Source: Frankiaceae bacterium (GTDB lineage: Bacteria > Actinomycetota > Actinomycetes > JAFAQI01). From it: 64,000 nt of DNA. Where the stretch lies: NCBI GenBank assembly GCA_019239875.1, contig JAFAZI010000197.1, forward strand, positions 1 to 64,000, given 5' to 3'. The position numbers and the translations under genes were made by a program. Each line of letters begins with the position of its first letter. Positions within the stretch are counted from its first letter, which is position 1. Positions 15,918 to 29,191 of the stretch are shown here, in pieces. The notes below the pieces were generated by a model that saw nothing but the letters and a program-made list of their open reading frames with translations, was not told the DNA's origin and did no database searches.

Positions 15918-15983
15918 TCGCCAAACCGTCTCGAATCGTTGGTTCGAACCGACTAAAAGCAACGATTTGAGACGGTTGGGCGA
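15918..15983. repeat. 66-bp intergenic palindrome, type A, copy 1
   Basis: 24-bp arms around CAAACCGTCTCGAATCGTTG and its complement match at 22 of 24 positions. It lies between two genes reading in the same direction. See copies at 31793, 37787 and 60486. Confidence 0.85.
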
Positions 15984-16047
15984 TGAAATCCCGGGGGGTG
16001 GGGGCGGGAGGATGGTGTGACGGGGGCTGAGCGAGGCTGGTGATGAC

Positions 16048-16881
16048 GTGGCGGATGAGCGGGTGAGCCCGACCGCGCACTACACGGGGTACGTGTGGGC
16101 ACGGGCCGGCCTGTCGGACCCGGCCTTCGTGACCAACGAAGGCCGTCTCCTTCACTCCACCCTCGCCCCGTTGAACCTGACGTCGCAGCTGTGGCGCGGG
16201 CCGACGCTCGACGGCTTTCTGCTGGCCCGGCACCGCCTGATCGACCAGCTGCTCGAACAGGCCGTGGAGTCCGGGGAGATCAGCCAGGTGATCGAGGTCG
16301 CGGCCGGGCTGTCACCCCGGGGCTGGACGTTCGCGAAGAAGTACGGCGACCGGATCACCTACGTGGAGACGGACCTGCCCGGAATGGCAGCCCGAAAGCG
16401 CAAGGTGCTCGCCGGGCTCGGGTCGCTGAGTGAGCATCACCAGGTCGTCGAGCTCGACGCGCTCGCCGACGCGGGCGCCGGGAGCCTGCTCGAACTGACC
16501 GGCCGGCTCGATGCCGGCCGTGGCACCGCGATCGTGACGGAGGGACTGGTCAACTACTTCGATCGCGACACCGTCGTCGCGATGTGGCGACGCTTCGCCA
16601 CCGCACTCGGCAGGTTCTCGACCGGCAGGTACCTCTCCGACCTACACCTGCACGGGGATACGAACCCCACCCTCACGTGGGTGTTCACCCTCGGTCTGTC
16701 GGCGTTCGTCCGCGGCCGGGTCCATCTTCACTTCGAGAATGTCGACGAGGCGACGACCGCACTTCTGGACTGCGGGTTCGGCACCGCGGTGCTGCACCTT
16801 CCAACCGACTTTCCGAAAGTCATTGGCAATCGTCGCGATCCGGCGGCGAAGATGGTCCGGATCGTGGATGCTTGCCGCTGA
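16048..16881 (+). CDS. Class I SAM-dependent methyltransferase, LCM/PPM1-like, 277 aa
   Basis: The protein has the leucine-carboxyl-methyltransferase (PF04072-type) layout seen in actinobacterial polyketide and secondary-metabolite O-methyltransferases: a leading helical part, then the SAM-binding turn VIEVAAGLSPRGW, the acidic YVETDLPGM at the end of strand beta-2, and IVTEGLVNYF (motif with catalytic-pocket Glu). The family often acts on carboxyl groups, but the substrate is not predictable here. GTG at 16048 is preceded by GAGGCTGG. The next gene (PAP2 family) starts 126 bp downstream. No biosynthetic cluster is nearby. Confidence 0.75.
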   Translation: MADERVSPTAHYTGYVWARAGLSDPAFVTNEGRLLHSTLAPLNLTSQLWRGPTLDGFLLARHRLIDQLLEQAVESGEISQVIEVAAGLSPRGWTFAKKYGDRITYVETDLPGMAARKRKVLAGLGSLSEHHQVVELDALADAGAGSLLELTGRLDAGRGTAIVTEGLVNYFDRDTVVAMWRRFATALGRFSTGRYLSDLHLHGDTNPTLTWVFTLGLSAFVRGRVHLHFENVDEATTALLDCGFGTAVLHLPTDFPKVIGNRRDPAAKMVRIVDACR

Positions 16882-17007
16882 TGCACCCGGGTGAAGCAGT
16901 GGTCGGACCCGCCGGAGCCGACAGGAATATCTCGCCCCTGGACCGGCGCTCATGACAAAATAGGTAGTCGCGACGGCGGGACGCGAGCGGTGAGGGGAGA
17001 GCTCTGC

Positions 17008-17895
17008 ATGACTCAAGAGCGCCTCGATATCGCATCGGTCGGGTTCACCGGTAGCGAGGCCGCTCCCTCCGAGAGGTTGGGACTCCTCGACCGGCTCCGA
17101 GCCCGGCGGCGCACCTGGCTCGCCATTCGCGGGGTCCGTGAGTTCATCGTGTGCGCGGCCGTATACGTGTGCTACGACGGCACGCGATACCTCATCGCGC
17201 GCGACCACGACGCGGCCTACAAGCACGGCCGCGATCTGCTGAAGTTCGAGAACAGCTGGCACCTGAATCCCGAGCACGCGCTGAACCAGGTGTTCACCGC
17301 GCACATCTCGATAGGACTCCCGGCTGACTACATCTACGCGACGCTGCACTACATCGTCACGCCGTGGGTGCTGATCTGGTTGTGGCGCCGCTACCCGATG
17401 TCGTACTCGAACGCACGGTCGGTGATCATCGCCACCACGGTCGTCGGGCTGATCGGCTTCACGCTCTACCCCGTGGCGCCGCCGCGCCTGCTCGGCGGGT
17501 TCCAGGACACGATGTCTCACTTCTCTCACTGGGGCTGGTGGAGCGACGCGGGCTCCGCTCCGCGAGGCCTCGGGGCCGACACCAACCAGTTCGCCGCCAT
17601 GCCGTCGTTGCATGTTGGATGGGCGCTGTGGGCCGGCTATCAGATGGTGCGACACGGCCAGCATCGCGTCACCCGCTGGCTCGGCGCCCTGTACCCGATC
17701 GTGCTGTCGGTCGTCGTCATGGCGACGGCCAACCACTACCTGGTCGACGTCCTCGCCGGCGTCGTGGTGGTGGGAATCGGGGCGGTCATCGGGACCAACT
17801 TCACGAAGCTCACCAGGCGGATCTGGCCGGATCACGTTCCCGGTGCGATCCAGGCGACGGTGGCCAACCACGCCGAGTCCACCGCGCCTGCCTAG
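17008..17895 (+). CDS. PAP2-superfamily membrane phosphatase / inositolphosphotransferase-like, 295 aa
   Basis: An integral membrane protein with about six hydrophobic segments and the PAP2 active-site motifs MPSLHVGWA (SxH of C2) and ANHYLVDVLAGV (HxxxD of C3). The sequence LYPVAPPRLL before C2 is typical of the PAP2_3/Aur1-like branch found in actinobacteria. Such enzymes dephosphorylate lipid phosphates or exchange phospho-head groups at the cytoplasmic membrane. The ATG at 17008 follows GAGGGGAGA. It lies 28 bp before the PTS enzyme I gene and may be cotranscribed with it, with no obvious functional link. Confidence 0.8.
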   Translation: MTQERLDIASVGFTGSEAAPSERLGLLDRLRARRRTWLAIRGVREFIVCAAVYVCYDGTRYLIARDHDAAYKHGRDLLKFENSWHLNPEHALNQVFTAHISIGLPADYIYATLHYIVTPWVLIWLWRRYPMSYSNARSVIIATTVVGLIGFTLYPVAPPRLLGGFQDTMSHFSHWGWWSDAGSAPRGLGADTNQFAAMPSLHVGWALWAGYQMVRHGQHRVTRWLGALYPIVLSVVVMATANHYLVDVLAGVVVVGIGAVIGTNFTKLTRRIWPDHVPGAIQATVANHAESTAPA

Positions 17896-17923
17896 TGCCG
17901 CACGCCATCGACTCGGGGCACTG

Positions 17924-19570
17924 ATGCCCTCCACCTACACAGGGATCGGCGTCAGCAGCGGCGCCGCGGCCGGGCCGGTCGCGCGAGTGCACGGACCAGT
18001 GCTGCCGCAGCGCGACGGCGCGCCGGTCGACGTCGAGACGGAGTCCAACCGCGCTGCCGATGCGCTCGACGCCGTCGGCGGTGAGCTCGAGGCGCTTGCG
18101 CAGCGCGCCGGCGCTTCCGGGTCGGTGCTGGTCCGGCAGGCCCGGATCTCGCGTGACCCGTCCCTCGCCTCGATCGTCGGTCAGCTGGTCAGCTCCGGCC
18201 GGCCCGCGCCTCGGGCGGCGTGGGAGGGTTTCGGCGCCTACCGCGACATGCGCGCCGCCGACCCGATGCGCGCCGTCCCTGACCGCGTCGAGCTCGACGA
18301 CATCCGGGACCGGGTGGTGGCGAAGCTGCTCGGCGAGCCGGCGCCTGGGATCCCGGATCCTGGTACGCCGTTCGTGCTCGTCGCGCGCGACCTGTCGCCG
18401 GCTGTCACGGCGGGGCTCGACCCGCAGCGCGTCCTTGCGATCGTCACCGAGCGCGGTGGGCCGACGAGTCACACCGCAGTGCTGGCCAAGGCGCTCGGCA
18501 TCCCGGCGGTCGTGGCGTGCCCGGGCGCCGCATCACTGCGAAGCGGGCAGCAAGTGCTCGTCGACGGCGCTGCGGGCTCGGTCACGGCCGAACCCGATGC
18601 CGAGGCGCTCGGTGCGGTGAGCCGCCCCGGTGCATCGGCAGCCGGCGGGCCGAAGGGTCCCGGGCGCACGGCGGACGGTCGCCCCGTCACCCTGACGGCC
18701 GCGGTCGGATCGATGTCCGACGTGGCCGACGCGATCGAGGCGGGCGCCGAAGGGGTCGGCGTGTTCCGGACGGAGTTCGCGTTCCTCGACCGGTCGGAGC
18801 CGCCGTCGGTGGCCGAGCAGGCGGCCGCCTACCGCGAGGTGTTCGACGCCTTTCCCGGCCGGCAGGTGACGGTTCGCACGCTGGACATCGGCGCGGACAA
18901 ACCGGCGTCCTTCGTCCGACTCGGCGACCAGCCGAACCCTGCACTCGGCGTGCGCGGCCTGCGCGTCGCTCGCCGGCATCCCGACCTGCTCGGCGACCAG
19001 CTGACCGCGATCGCGAGCGCCAGCCGCGGAACCAAGGCCGAGGTGCGCGTGATGGCGCCGATGGTGGCGACCAGCGCGGAAGCGGCCTGGTTCGCCGCGC
19101 AGGCGCACCAGGCGGGTGTGAACACAACCGGCGTCATGGTGGAGGTGCCAGCGGCCGCCCTACGTGCCGCGGACCTGCTCCGCGTGGTCGACTTCGTGTC
19201 GGTCGGCAGCAACGATCTCGCGCAGTACACGTTCGCGACCGACCGGGCCGACGGCGAGCTCTCCGACCTGCTCGACCCGTGGCAGCCCGCCTTCCTCGAC
19301 CTTGTGGCGACCGTGCTGCGGGCGGGCGCCGTCGCGGGGCGCCCGGTCATGGTGTGCGGCGAGGCGCCGAGCGATCCGCTGTTGGCGCTGGTGCTCGTCG
19401 GCCTCGGTGCGGCCGGGTTGTCGATGACCCCGCGCGCCCTCGCCGACGTACGCATGACGTTGGCGCGCCACACCATCGACGACTGCATCAACGTCGCGGC
19501 GGCTGCTGTGTACGCCGACGGCCCGTCAGAGGCCCGGGCCCGAGTCCGCGAGGCCCTCGACCACCCCTGA
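17924..19570 (+). CDS. ptsI: PEP-protein phosphotransferase (PTS enzyme I), 548 aa
   Basis: Enzyme I transfers phosphate from PEP to HPr, the first step of the sugar phosphotransferase system. The N-terminal phospho-His domain has the signature GGPTSHTAVLAKALGIPAV with active His183. The C-terminal PEP-binding TIM barrel has GVGVFRTEFAFL, the second PTS signature DFVSVGSNDLAQYTFATDR, and the acid/base Cys in VMVCGEAPSDP. At 548 residues it is slightly short (about 575 is usual). The ATG at 17924 has GGGG upstream. No HPr, EIIA or permease gene accompanies it in the window, so it may serve a system encoded elsewhere or a regulatory PTS. Confidence 0.93.
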   Translation: MPSTYTGIGVSSGAAAGPVARVHGPVLPQRDGAPVDVETESNRAADALDAVGGELEALAQRAGASGSVLVRQARISRDPSLASIVGQLVSSGRPAPRAAWEGFGAYRDMRAADPMRAVPDRVELDDIRDRVVAKLLGEPAPGIPDPGTPFVLVARDLSPAVTAGLDPQRVLAIVTERGGPTSHTAVLAKALGIPAVVACPGAASLRSGQQVLVDGAAGSVTAEPDAEALGAVSRPGASAAGGPKGPGRTADGRPVTLTAAVGSMSDVADAIEAGAEGVGVFRTEFAFLDRSEPPSVAEQAAAYREVFDAFPGRQVTVRTLDIGADKPASFVRLGDQPNPALGVRGLRVARRHPDLLGDQLTAIASASRGTKAEVRVMAPMVATSAEAAWFAAQAHQAGVNTTGVMVEVPAAALRAADLLRVVDFVSVGSNDLAQYTFATDRADGELSDLLDPWQPAFLDLVATVLRAGAVAGRPVMVCGEAPSDPLLALVLVGLGAAGLSMTPRALADVRMTLARHTIDDCINVAAAAVYADGPSEARARVREALDHP

Positions 19571-19581
19571 CCCGCCGCGGG

Positions 19582-21120
19582 TCAGCCGTCGAGCAGGCCG
19601 GGTGAGGTGTAGAGCAGACAACCGGCGACCCCGCGAGCGTTGGGCCGCCGGGCATCCGGGCGGTCGACGTTGGCGAACTCGGTCGCGAACTTGCGGTAGA
19701 TCGGCGCCCGCCCCTGCTCCCGGATCGCGATCATCGACTCGTCGTTGCGGTGCAGGCCCTGCGCGTTCCAGTTCTCGCTGCCGGTCAACACGAGATTCTG
19801 GTTCTGCTTGCCGCCGATGGCGCCGCTCACCAGCAGGTACTTGGAGTGCACGAACAGGCAGCGCGGCACGACCGGGAAATCGGGGTTGTGGAACTCGGGC
19901 CGGATCCCCTGCCACATGCGGAAGGTCGGTCCTTGCAACGGCGCCAGCTGCCGAAAGGTCTCGACGTCGGTCTCGCTGTAGACCAGCTGCACGTCACAAC
20001 CGACCCGAATCAGGCGCTGGAGCTGTCGGGTGATCTGTGGCCGGTCGTGGAACTGGTACATCGCGATCTGGATCAGCGTCCGGCCGCGTGTCATGTGGCC
20101 CAGGGCGTGTCGGACCCGCCGGTAGGACGGCGTCGCGCCGGGATCGGTGCAGTTCGTGACCTCGCTGAGCAGGTTCGCCACGGTGTCTACCCGCGCGTCC
20201 TGATGCTTGGTGTCGGTCCGGCCCTTCTTCGGGAAGCCCTGGTTCGGCCCGCCCTTGATCTGGCCGTGGAATGAGGGGTCGTTGCGGGGGAAGAAGTAGC
20301 TGCTGACCCGGGCCGTGCCGACCCGATGGGAGCGCGTGGTGCCCATCGCACCCCCGAGATTCGGGTGGCGACGGCTCGTGAGAAGCGTCTTGAAGTACCG
20401 GTGGTAGCGCGCGAAGGCCGACGTGCCGCCGACGAGCTGCACTGCATTGTTGTAGGTGTTGTTCTCCGCCTCCGGCGTGAGGTTCTGTGACGTCACGATC
20501 ATCGCCGGCTTGCGGTGGCGTCCGGTCTGCGAGACGAGCAGCACCTTCGAGTGCATGATGTTGTCGCCCGCGCAGGCCGTGTCCTTGGAGTGGTGGGTGC
20601 AGACCACGAGCTGTGACGGTCGCTTCAGCCCGCTGGCGGGCGCACGGAGCATGGTGTACGCCGGATTGGGCGCGGGATAGCTCGACCGTGGAACGCCGCC
20701 GTCGAAGACCACGCGCACCCGAGCATGTGCGGTGTTCTGGGCCCAGATCAGCGCCTTCACGAGGCGGCCGATCGCGCCGTCGTCACGGATGCCGTCCGAG
20801 CCAGGCGCACTGTCGAACAGGTACATCGCGAGCTCGATCGTCGGATGGTGCTTCGCGTCGGCCTTCACCTGGGTGACGCTGCAGATGAGGGACGTCATCG
20901 CATGCGTGATCCGGTCCTGGTCGGCTCGCGACTTGCCCAGCGGATTGGTGAAGTACGCGCTGGATCTCGGGTGGGCCTGGATCAGGCCACCGCACGGCCC
21001 GGACGGCACCGCCGTGGCGGGGGTCGGCGCGACGACGGTGCCGCTGACCAGTCCGGAGGTCATCAGCGCTGCCGATGCCAGCGCGGCATGGCGCAACACG
21101 CGGCGTGCGCGGCGTCGCAT
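19582..21120 (-). CDS. Secreted phospholipase D-like protein, 512 aa
   Basis: A Sec signal peptide (twin Arg-rich start RRRARRVLRH, hydrophobic core, cleavage after PATA near 37) precedes a PLD-fold protein with two HxK half-sites: IMHSKVLLVS with MIVTSQNLT, and FVHSKYLLVS with VLTGSENWN. In the classical motif HxK(x)4D(x)6GSxN an Asp follows four residues after the Lys; both half-sites here have Ser instead. The paired His/Lys and GS-type Asn remain, so phosphodiesterase activity is possible. Several Cys suggest an exported, disulfide-bonded enzyme. The ATG at 21120 follows GGGGGGA; a longer frame from 21189 lacks support. The stop is 11 bp from that of ptsI (convergent). Confidence 0.75.
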   Translation of the reverse strand: MRRRARRVLRHAALASAALMTSGLVSGTVVAPTPATAVPSGPCGGLIQAHPRSSAYFTNPLGKSRADQDRITHAMTSLICSVTQVKADAKHHPTIELAMYLFDSAPGSDGIRDDGAIGRLVKALIWAQNTAHARVRVVFDGGVPRSSYPAPNPAYTMLRAPASGLKRPSQLVVCTHHSKDTACAGDNIMHSKVLLVSQTGRHRKPAMIVTSQNLTPEAENNTYNNAVQLVGGTSAFARYHRYFKTLLTSRRHPNLGGAMGTTRSHRVGTARVSSYFFPRNDPSFHGQIKGGPNQGFPKKGRTDTKHQDARVDTVANLLSEVTNCTDPGATPSYRRVRHALGHMTRGRTLIQIAMYQFHDRPQITRQLQRLIRVGCDVQLVYSETDVETFRQLAPLQGPTFRMWQGIRPEFHNPDFPVVPRCLFVHSKYLLVSGAIGGKQNQNLVLTGSENWNAQGLHRNDESMIAIREQGRAPIYRKFATEFANVDRPDARRPNARGVAGCLLYTSPGLLDG

Positions 21121-21222
21121 GGTCCCCCCGTGGCTGGGTCGGCGGTCGGTGGTGAATGGTTCGACGCGTGCGTCGCCCACCCCTGTCATGTCGTCATTCG
21201 AACAACGATGATGAACCGGTTT

Positions 21223-21259
21223 GGTTGCGCGATTTGGCGCAACCCTGAATTGTTACTGT
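21223..21259 (+). promoter_or_regulatory. Operator-like inverted repeat and leaderless -10 box before the epoxide hydrolase gene
   Basis: GGTTGCGC (21223-21230) and GCGCAACC (21237-21244) form an exact 8+6+8 inverted repeat at about -43 to -22. TACTGT (21254-21259) is a -10 box ending 6 nt before the ATG at 21266, with no SD, so the mRNA is probably leaderless and repressor-controlled. Confidence 0.5.
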
Positions 21260-21265
21260 CGCCCG

Positions 21266-24263
<2,998 letters not shown>

Positions 24264-24269
24264 GCTGTC

Positions 24270-24298
24270 AATCTACAACATTTGCTTCGGACAACCAA
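24270..24298 (-). promoter_or_regulatory. Leaderless promoter of the MarR-MFS operon
   Basis: On the leftward strand, TTGGTT (24293-24298) and TAGATT (24270-24275) are separated by exactly 17 bp. The -10 box ends 6 nt before the ATG at 24263, so transcription should begin at the start codon. Confidence 0.55.
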
Positions 24299-24390
24299 AC
24301 CATTTTGCTGGCCTAACAGTTATGACGTTTGTCACAATCCGATCCGCTCAAGTCCTCAAGAATCTGCGCGTTGTGGCCGTACTGAGCACA

Positions 24391-24415
24391 GAAGTGCTTT
24401 ACCGTTGGGCACTTC
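24391..24415 (+). promoter_or_regulatory. Inverted repeat upstream of the lysozyme gene
   Basis: GAAGTGC and GCACTTC form an exact 7-bp inverted repeat with an 11-nt centre, 35 bp before the ATG at 24450. It could be an operator or a leader hairpin. Confidence 0.3.
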
Positions 24416-24449
24416 CTGCCCCCTTCCCCAGGCCGGAGTAAGGCACCGA

Positions 24450-26090
24450 ATGCACCACCGCTCATCGATGTTCCGTGGTCTGACGGCCGTTGCCGTCAGC
24501 CTCGCGATCGCCGCACCGATCGGTCTGTCCAGCCTCCCCGCGCACTCGGCGGCGAAGGTGATCGACGGGCCCGACGTCGCGTCGTACCAGCATCCGAGCC
24601 CGAGCCACCGCTATCCGTACGGGCAGCCGATCCGCTGGAACCAGGTCCGCAAGGCGGGCAAGGAGTTCGCGATCGTCAAGGCCACCGAAGGCCTGACCTA
24701 CACGAACCCGAACTTTGCCGGGCCGCACTTCAACGACTACGCGGACGCCGCCGCGGCGGGCCTGGTCCACGGCGCGTATCACTTCGCCCGACCTGCTTTC
24801 CCGATCGTCGCCTCCGCGCGGTCGCAGGCGCGCTACTTCGCACGGGTCGTCGGGCCGGTCACCACCAAGTCGACCCTCCCACCGGCACTCGACCTCGAGG
24901 TCGACGGCGGCCTGAACCCGCCCCAGCTCGTGACGTGGGCACAGGCGTTCTTGCTGCAGCTGCGCAAGATGACCAACCGCACGCCGATGCTCTACACCTA
25001 TCCGAGCTTCTGGACGACGAACCTCGCGGACCCGAAGGCGTTCGCCCGCTACCCGCTGTGGATGGCGGAGTACGGCGTCTCGCACGCGCCGGTCGCCGAC
25101 CTGTGGCAGTACACGTCCACCGCTCAGGTGAAGGGCATCGTGGGCGATGTCGATGTGTCCAAGTACGTCGGCACGTCGTCGACCGCCCTGCCGTGGAAGA
25201 CCCTCGCCAACGGCACGATCTCGACACCATGGAAGGCAACCGCCCCCGGCCCGCCGCAGCACGCCGCGGCGACCATCGACGGCACCACGGCAACGATCAC
25301 CTGGATCCCAGGCGACGCCGGCACCCAGCGCGTGACGAAGTACGTCGTGACCGCGAACCCCGGCGGCGCGACGACGACGGTGAGCGGGTCGACGTTCCTC
25401 GCCTCGGTCAACGACCTCACCACCGGTACGCCGTACACCTTCACCGTGACCGCCGTGAACAAGGTCGGCCCTGGCAAGCCATCGGCGTCGACCAACACGG
25501 TGATCCCGACGGTTCCGACCGAGCTCTCGGCCGCGGTCAACGACTCCTCGAAGTTCGGTGAGCCGTTGCCGCTGCGTGCCCGGTTGCGGCGAAGTGACAC
25601 GAAGGCTGCGTTGGCCAAACAACCGGTGCTGATCTTCCGGCGCCACGCCGGCGGGCGATGGAAGCGAATCGAGAAGCTCAGCACCAATCGGAAGGGGCGG
25701 GTGCACACCGTCCTGCATCCGAAGAGCTCCGCCCAGCTCGAGGCGGTCTTTCCGGGCGCGACCGGAGTCGCCCGTGCCGCGACGTTCGAGCGGTACACGG
25801 TGACGCCGAACGTCAGCGCGCGGCTCTCGGCGCCTGCGGTCCACCATGGTCGTCAGGTGACCCTCGATGGCGCGGTCAAGCCATTCGTCGTCGGACAGCA
25901 GGTGGCACGACAGCGAAAGATCGACGGCAAGTGGGTCACCCGCGGCCGGACCACCGTGGACAACCGCGGCCACTACCTGTTCCTGATCCGGCCGAACTTC
26001 GTCGGTGACTACGTCTTCCGCGTCGTTGCGGCCGCGACGGCTCGCCGCGGCCAAGGCTTCTCGACCAAGGTCCAGCTCACCGCCACCTGA
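24450..26090 (+). CDS. Secreted GH25 lysozyme (muramidase) with FN3 and C-terminal Ig-like region, 546 aa
   Basis: After a signal peptide (1-34, cleavage near AHS-A) comes a GH25 muramidase domain of about 210 residues: GPDVASYQH with D42, AIVKATEG, GAYHFARP, LDLEVDG with D148/E150, and WQYTSTAQVKGIVGDVDVSKY at its end. These are the conserved catalytic Asp and the DxE pair of GH25 enzymes that cut the MurNAc-GlcNAc bond of peptidoglycan. A fibronectin type III domain (about 265-355) and a basic beta-rich C-terminal region (360-546) follow, probably for wall binding. The ATG at 24450 has GGAGTAAGG at good spacing. It is likely to be involved in wall turnover or in lysis of competitors. Confidence 0.9.
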   Translation: MHHRSSMFRGLTAVAVSLAIAAPIGLSSLPAHSAAKVIDGPDVASYQHPSPSHRYPYGQPIRWNQVRKAGKEFAIVKATEGLTYTNPNFAGPHFNDYADAAAAGLVHGAYHFARPAFPIVASARSQARYFARVVGPVTTKSTLPPALDLEVDGGLNPPQLVTWAQAFLLQLRKMTNRTPMLYTYPSFWTTNLADPKAFARYPLWMAEYGVSHAPVADLWQYTSTAQVKGIVGDVDVSKYVGTSSTALPWKTLANGTISTPWKATAPGPPQHAAATIDGTTATITWIPGDAGTQRVTKYVVTANPGGATTTVSGSTFLASVNDLTTGTPYTFTVTAVNKVGPGKPSASTNTVIPTVPTELSAAVNDSSKFGEPLPLRARLRRSDTKAALAKQPVLIFRRHAGGRWKRIEKLSTNRKGRVHTVLHPKSSAQLEAVFPGATGVARAATFERYTVTPNVSARLSAPAVHHGRQVTLDGAVKPFVVGQQVARQRKIDGKWVTRGRTTVDNRGHYLFLIRPNFVGDYVFRVVAAATARRGQGFSTKVQLTAT

Positions 26091-26112
26091 CCCGGCTCAG
26101 GCCCGAAATCTC

Positions 26113-26208
26113 CCCGTTTCTGAACACAACGGCGCGCGGACGATGTTGTCGGAGCGCGAGAGAAGCGTGCGCGATCGCTGACGCGCGCTCGTTGTGTTCA
26201 GAAACGGG
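26113..26208. repeat. Intergenic palindrome, type E (single copy)
   Basis: Perfect 19-bp arms (CCCGTTTCTGAACACAACG at 26113-26131 and its complement at 26190-26208), extended inward by GCGCGC/GCGCGC, enclose a further GC-rich centre. It lies between two rightward genes. Confidence 0.65.
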
Positions 26209-26253
26209 CGAGGGTCGACGGGGGCTCGACCGCAATCACGTGGCGATGTTTTG

Positions 26254-27933
<1,680 letters not shown>

Positions 27934-27955
27934 CGTCGGTTCGGTCACGACCCCG

Positions 27956-29191
27956 CTAGCCGAGCTGCAGCGGCAGCGGGGCAGGACGACCGAGGTGGTA
28001 GCCCTGACCCCACGCGACGCCGAGCTCACGGAGTACGACGAGTTCGTCCTCGGTCTCGATCCCCTCAGCGATGATCGTGGCGCCCGTCTCGGCCGCGAAC
28101 TGGACGAGGCTGGTGACGAGCGCCCGTTTCGCAGGATCCGTGTCGATCGCGGTGATGAGCGCGATGTCGAGCTTGATGATGTCCGGTGCCATCCGCAGGA
28201 TGTGCTCGAGTCCGGCGTAGCCCGTCCCGGCGTCGTCGACCGCTATCCGGCCACCGCGCTCGATGAAGTCCGCGAGGTTGCTGCGCAGCTCGCAGTAGTC
28301 CTCGACCTTCGTGTGCTCGGTGATCTCGAGGACGATCCGGTCGGCCGGCAGCCGGCGCAGGTACGACGCGAACTCCATCGTGCAGGCCGTGCTCGCGGAG
28401 AGGTTCAGCGACACGAACGCGCCCGCCGGCAGCTCGTCGAGGTTCGACAGCGCGAGGGCGACCGCGGCGAGCTCGAGCAGCTCGAGGCGGTCGACGAGCG
28501 CTGCCTCCGCAAACCACTCGTTGGGTGGTCGCGTCACCGGGCCGGCGAAACGCGCCAGCGCCTCCGCGCCGACGATCGACCGTGTCGCGAGGTCGACGAC
28601 GGGCTGGTACGCGATCGACATTGTGCCGGGCACGAGAGCGGCATCGATCCGCTCCGCCCGTTCCGCCGCGAGGATGGCTGCCTCGTGCTCGATCGCGTGC
28701 TGCAGCTCGAGTTCGGCGACGAGCGTGTCAGTGTGCTCGCGGAGCCGCTGGTACAGCGCCCGGGTCTCCAGCAGGTTGCGGACGCGAAGCACGACGTCCA
28801 CGGCGTCGACCGGCTTGGTGAGGAAGTCCTTCGCGCCGTCGGCGAGCGCGTTGCGGCGGGTGTTGTCACTGATGTCGGCGGTCAGCACGAGCACCGGGAC
28901 GAATTCCTCCGGGTCGAGCGCCGAGTTGAGGCAGGCCAGGAACGTCAGGCCGTCCAGCCCCGGCATGTGCAGGTCGAGGATGACGAGGTCCGGCGGCTCG
29001 GTCGAGCACTCCGCCAGAGCCAGGACCGGATCCGTGTAGCCCACGACCTCGCCGACGCCCGCGTGACGCAGCATCCGGTCGACGACGTCCACGTTGGCGG
29101 CGACGTCGTCGACGACCACGACGCGAGCGTCCCGGAGCACGTCCGTCGGGTCGTCGGCCAGGACTGGCCGGGCGATGTTGGACCGGATCAT
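27956..29191 (-). CDS. Response regulator with EAL c-di-GMP phosphodiesterase output, 411 aa
   Basis: REC domain (about 20-140) with phosphoacceptor D73 in VILDLHMPGLDG and KP of DFLTKPVD; a helical linker with coiled-coil character (145-185); and an EAL domain (about 188-405) with EAL at 210-212, NLSAST, EITEH, DDAGTGYAG, KLDIALI and AEGIET. The Phe of DDFG is Ala, but the metal-binding Asp/Glu set is kept, so hydrolysis of c-di-GMP to pGpG is expected. It overlaps the hybrid histidine kinase gene by 4 bp (ATGA), which makes it the probable phosphorylation target of that kinase. Confidence 0.93.
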   Translation of the reverse strand: MIRSNIARPVLADDPTDVLRDARVVVVDDVAANVDVVDRMLRHAGVGEVVGYTDPVLALAECSTEPPDLVILDLHMPGLDGLTFLACLNSALDPEEFVPVLVLTADISDNTRRNALADGAKDFLTKPVDAVDVVLRVRNLLETRALYQRLREHTDTLVAELELQHAIEHEAAILAAERAERIDAALVPGTMSIAYQPVVDLATRSIVGAEALARFAGPVTRPPNEWFAEAALVDRLELLELAAVALALSNLDELPAGAFVSLNLSASTACTMEFASYLRRLPADRIVLEITEHTKVEDYCELRSNLADFIERGGRIAVDDAGTGYAGLEHILRMAPDIIKLDIALITAIDTDPAKRALVTSLVQFAAETGATIIAEGIETEDELVVLRELGVAWGQGYHLGRPAPLPLQLG

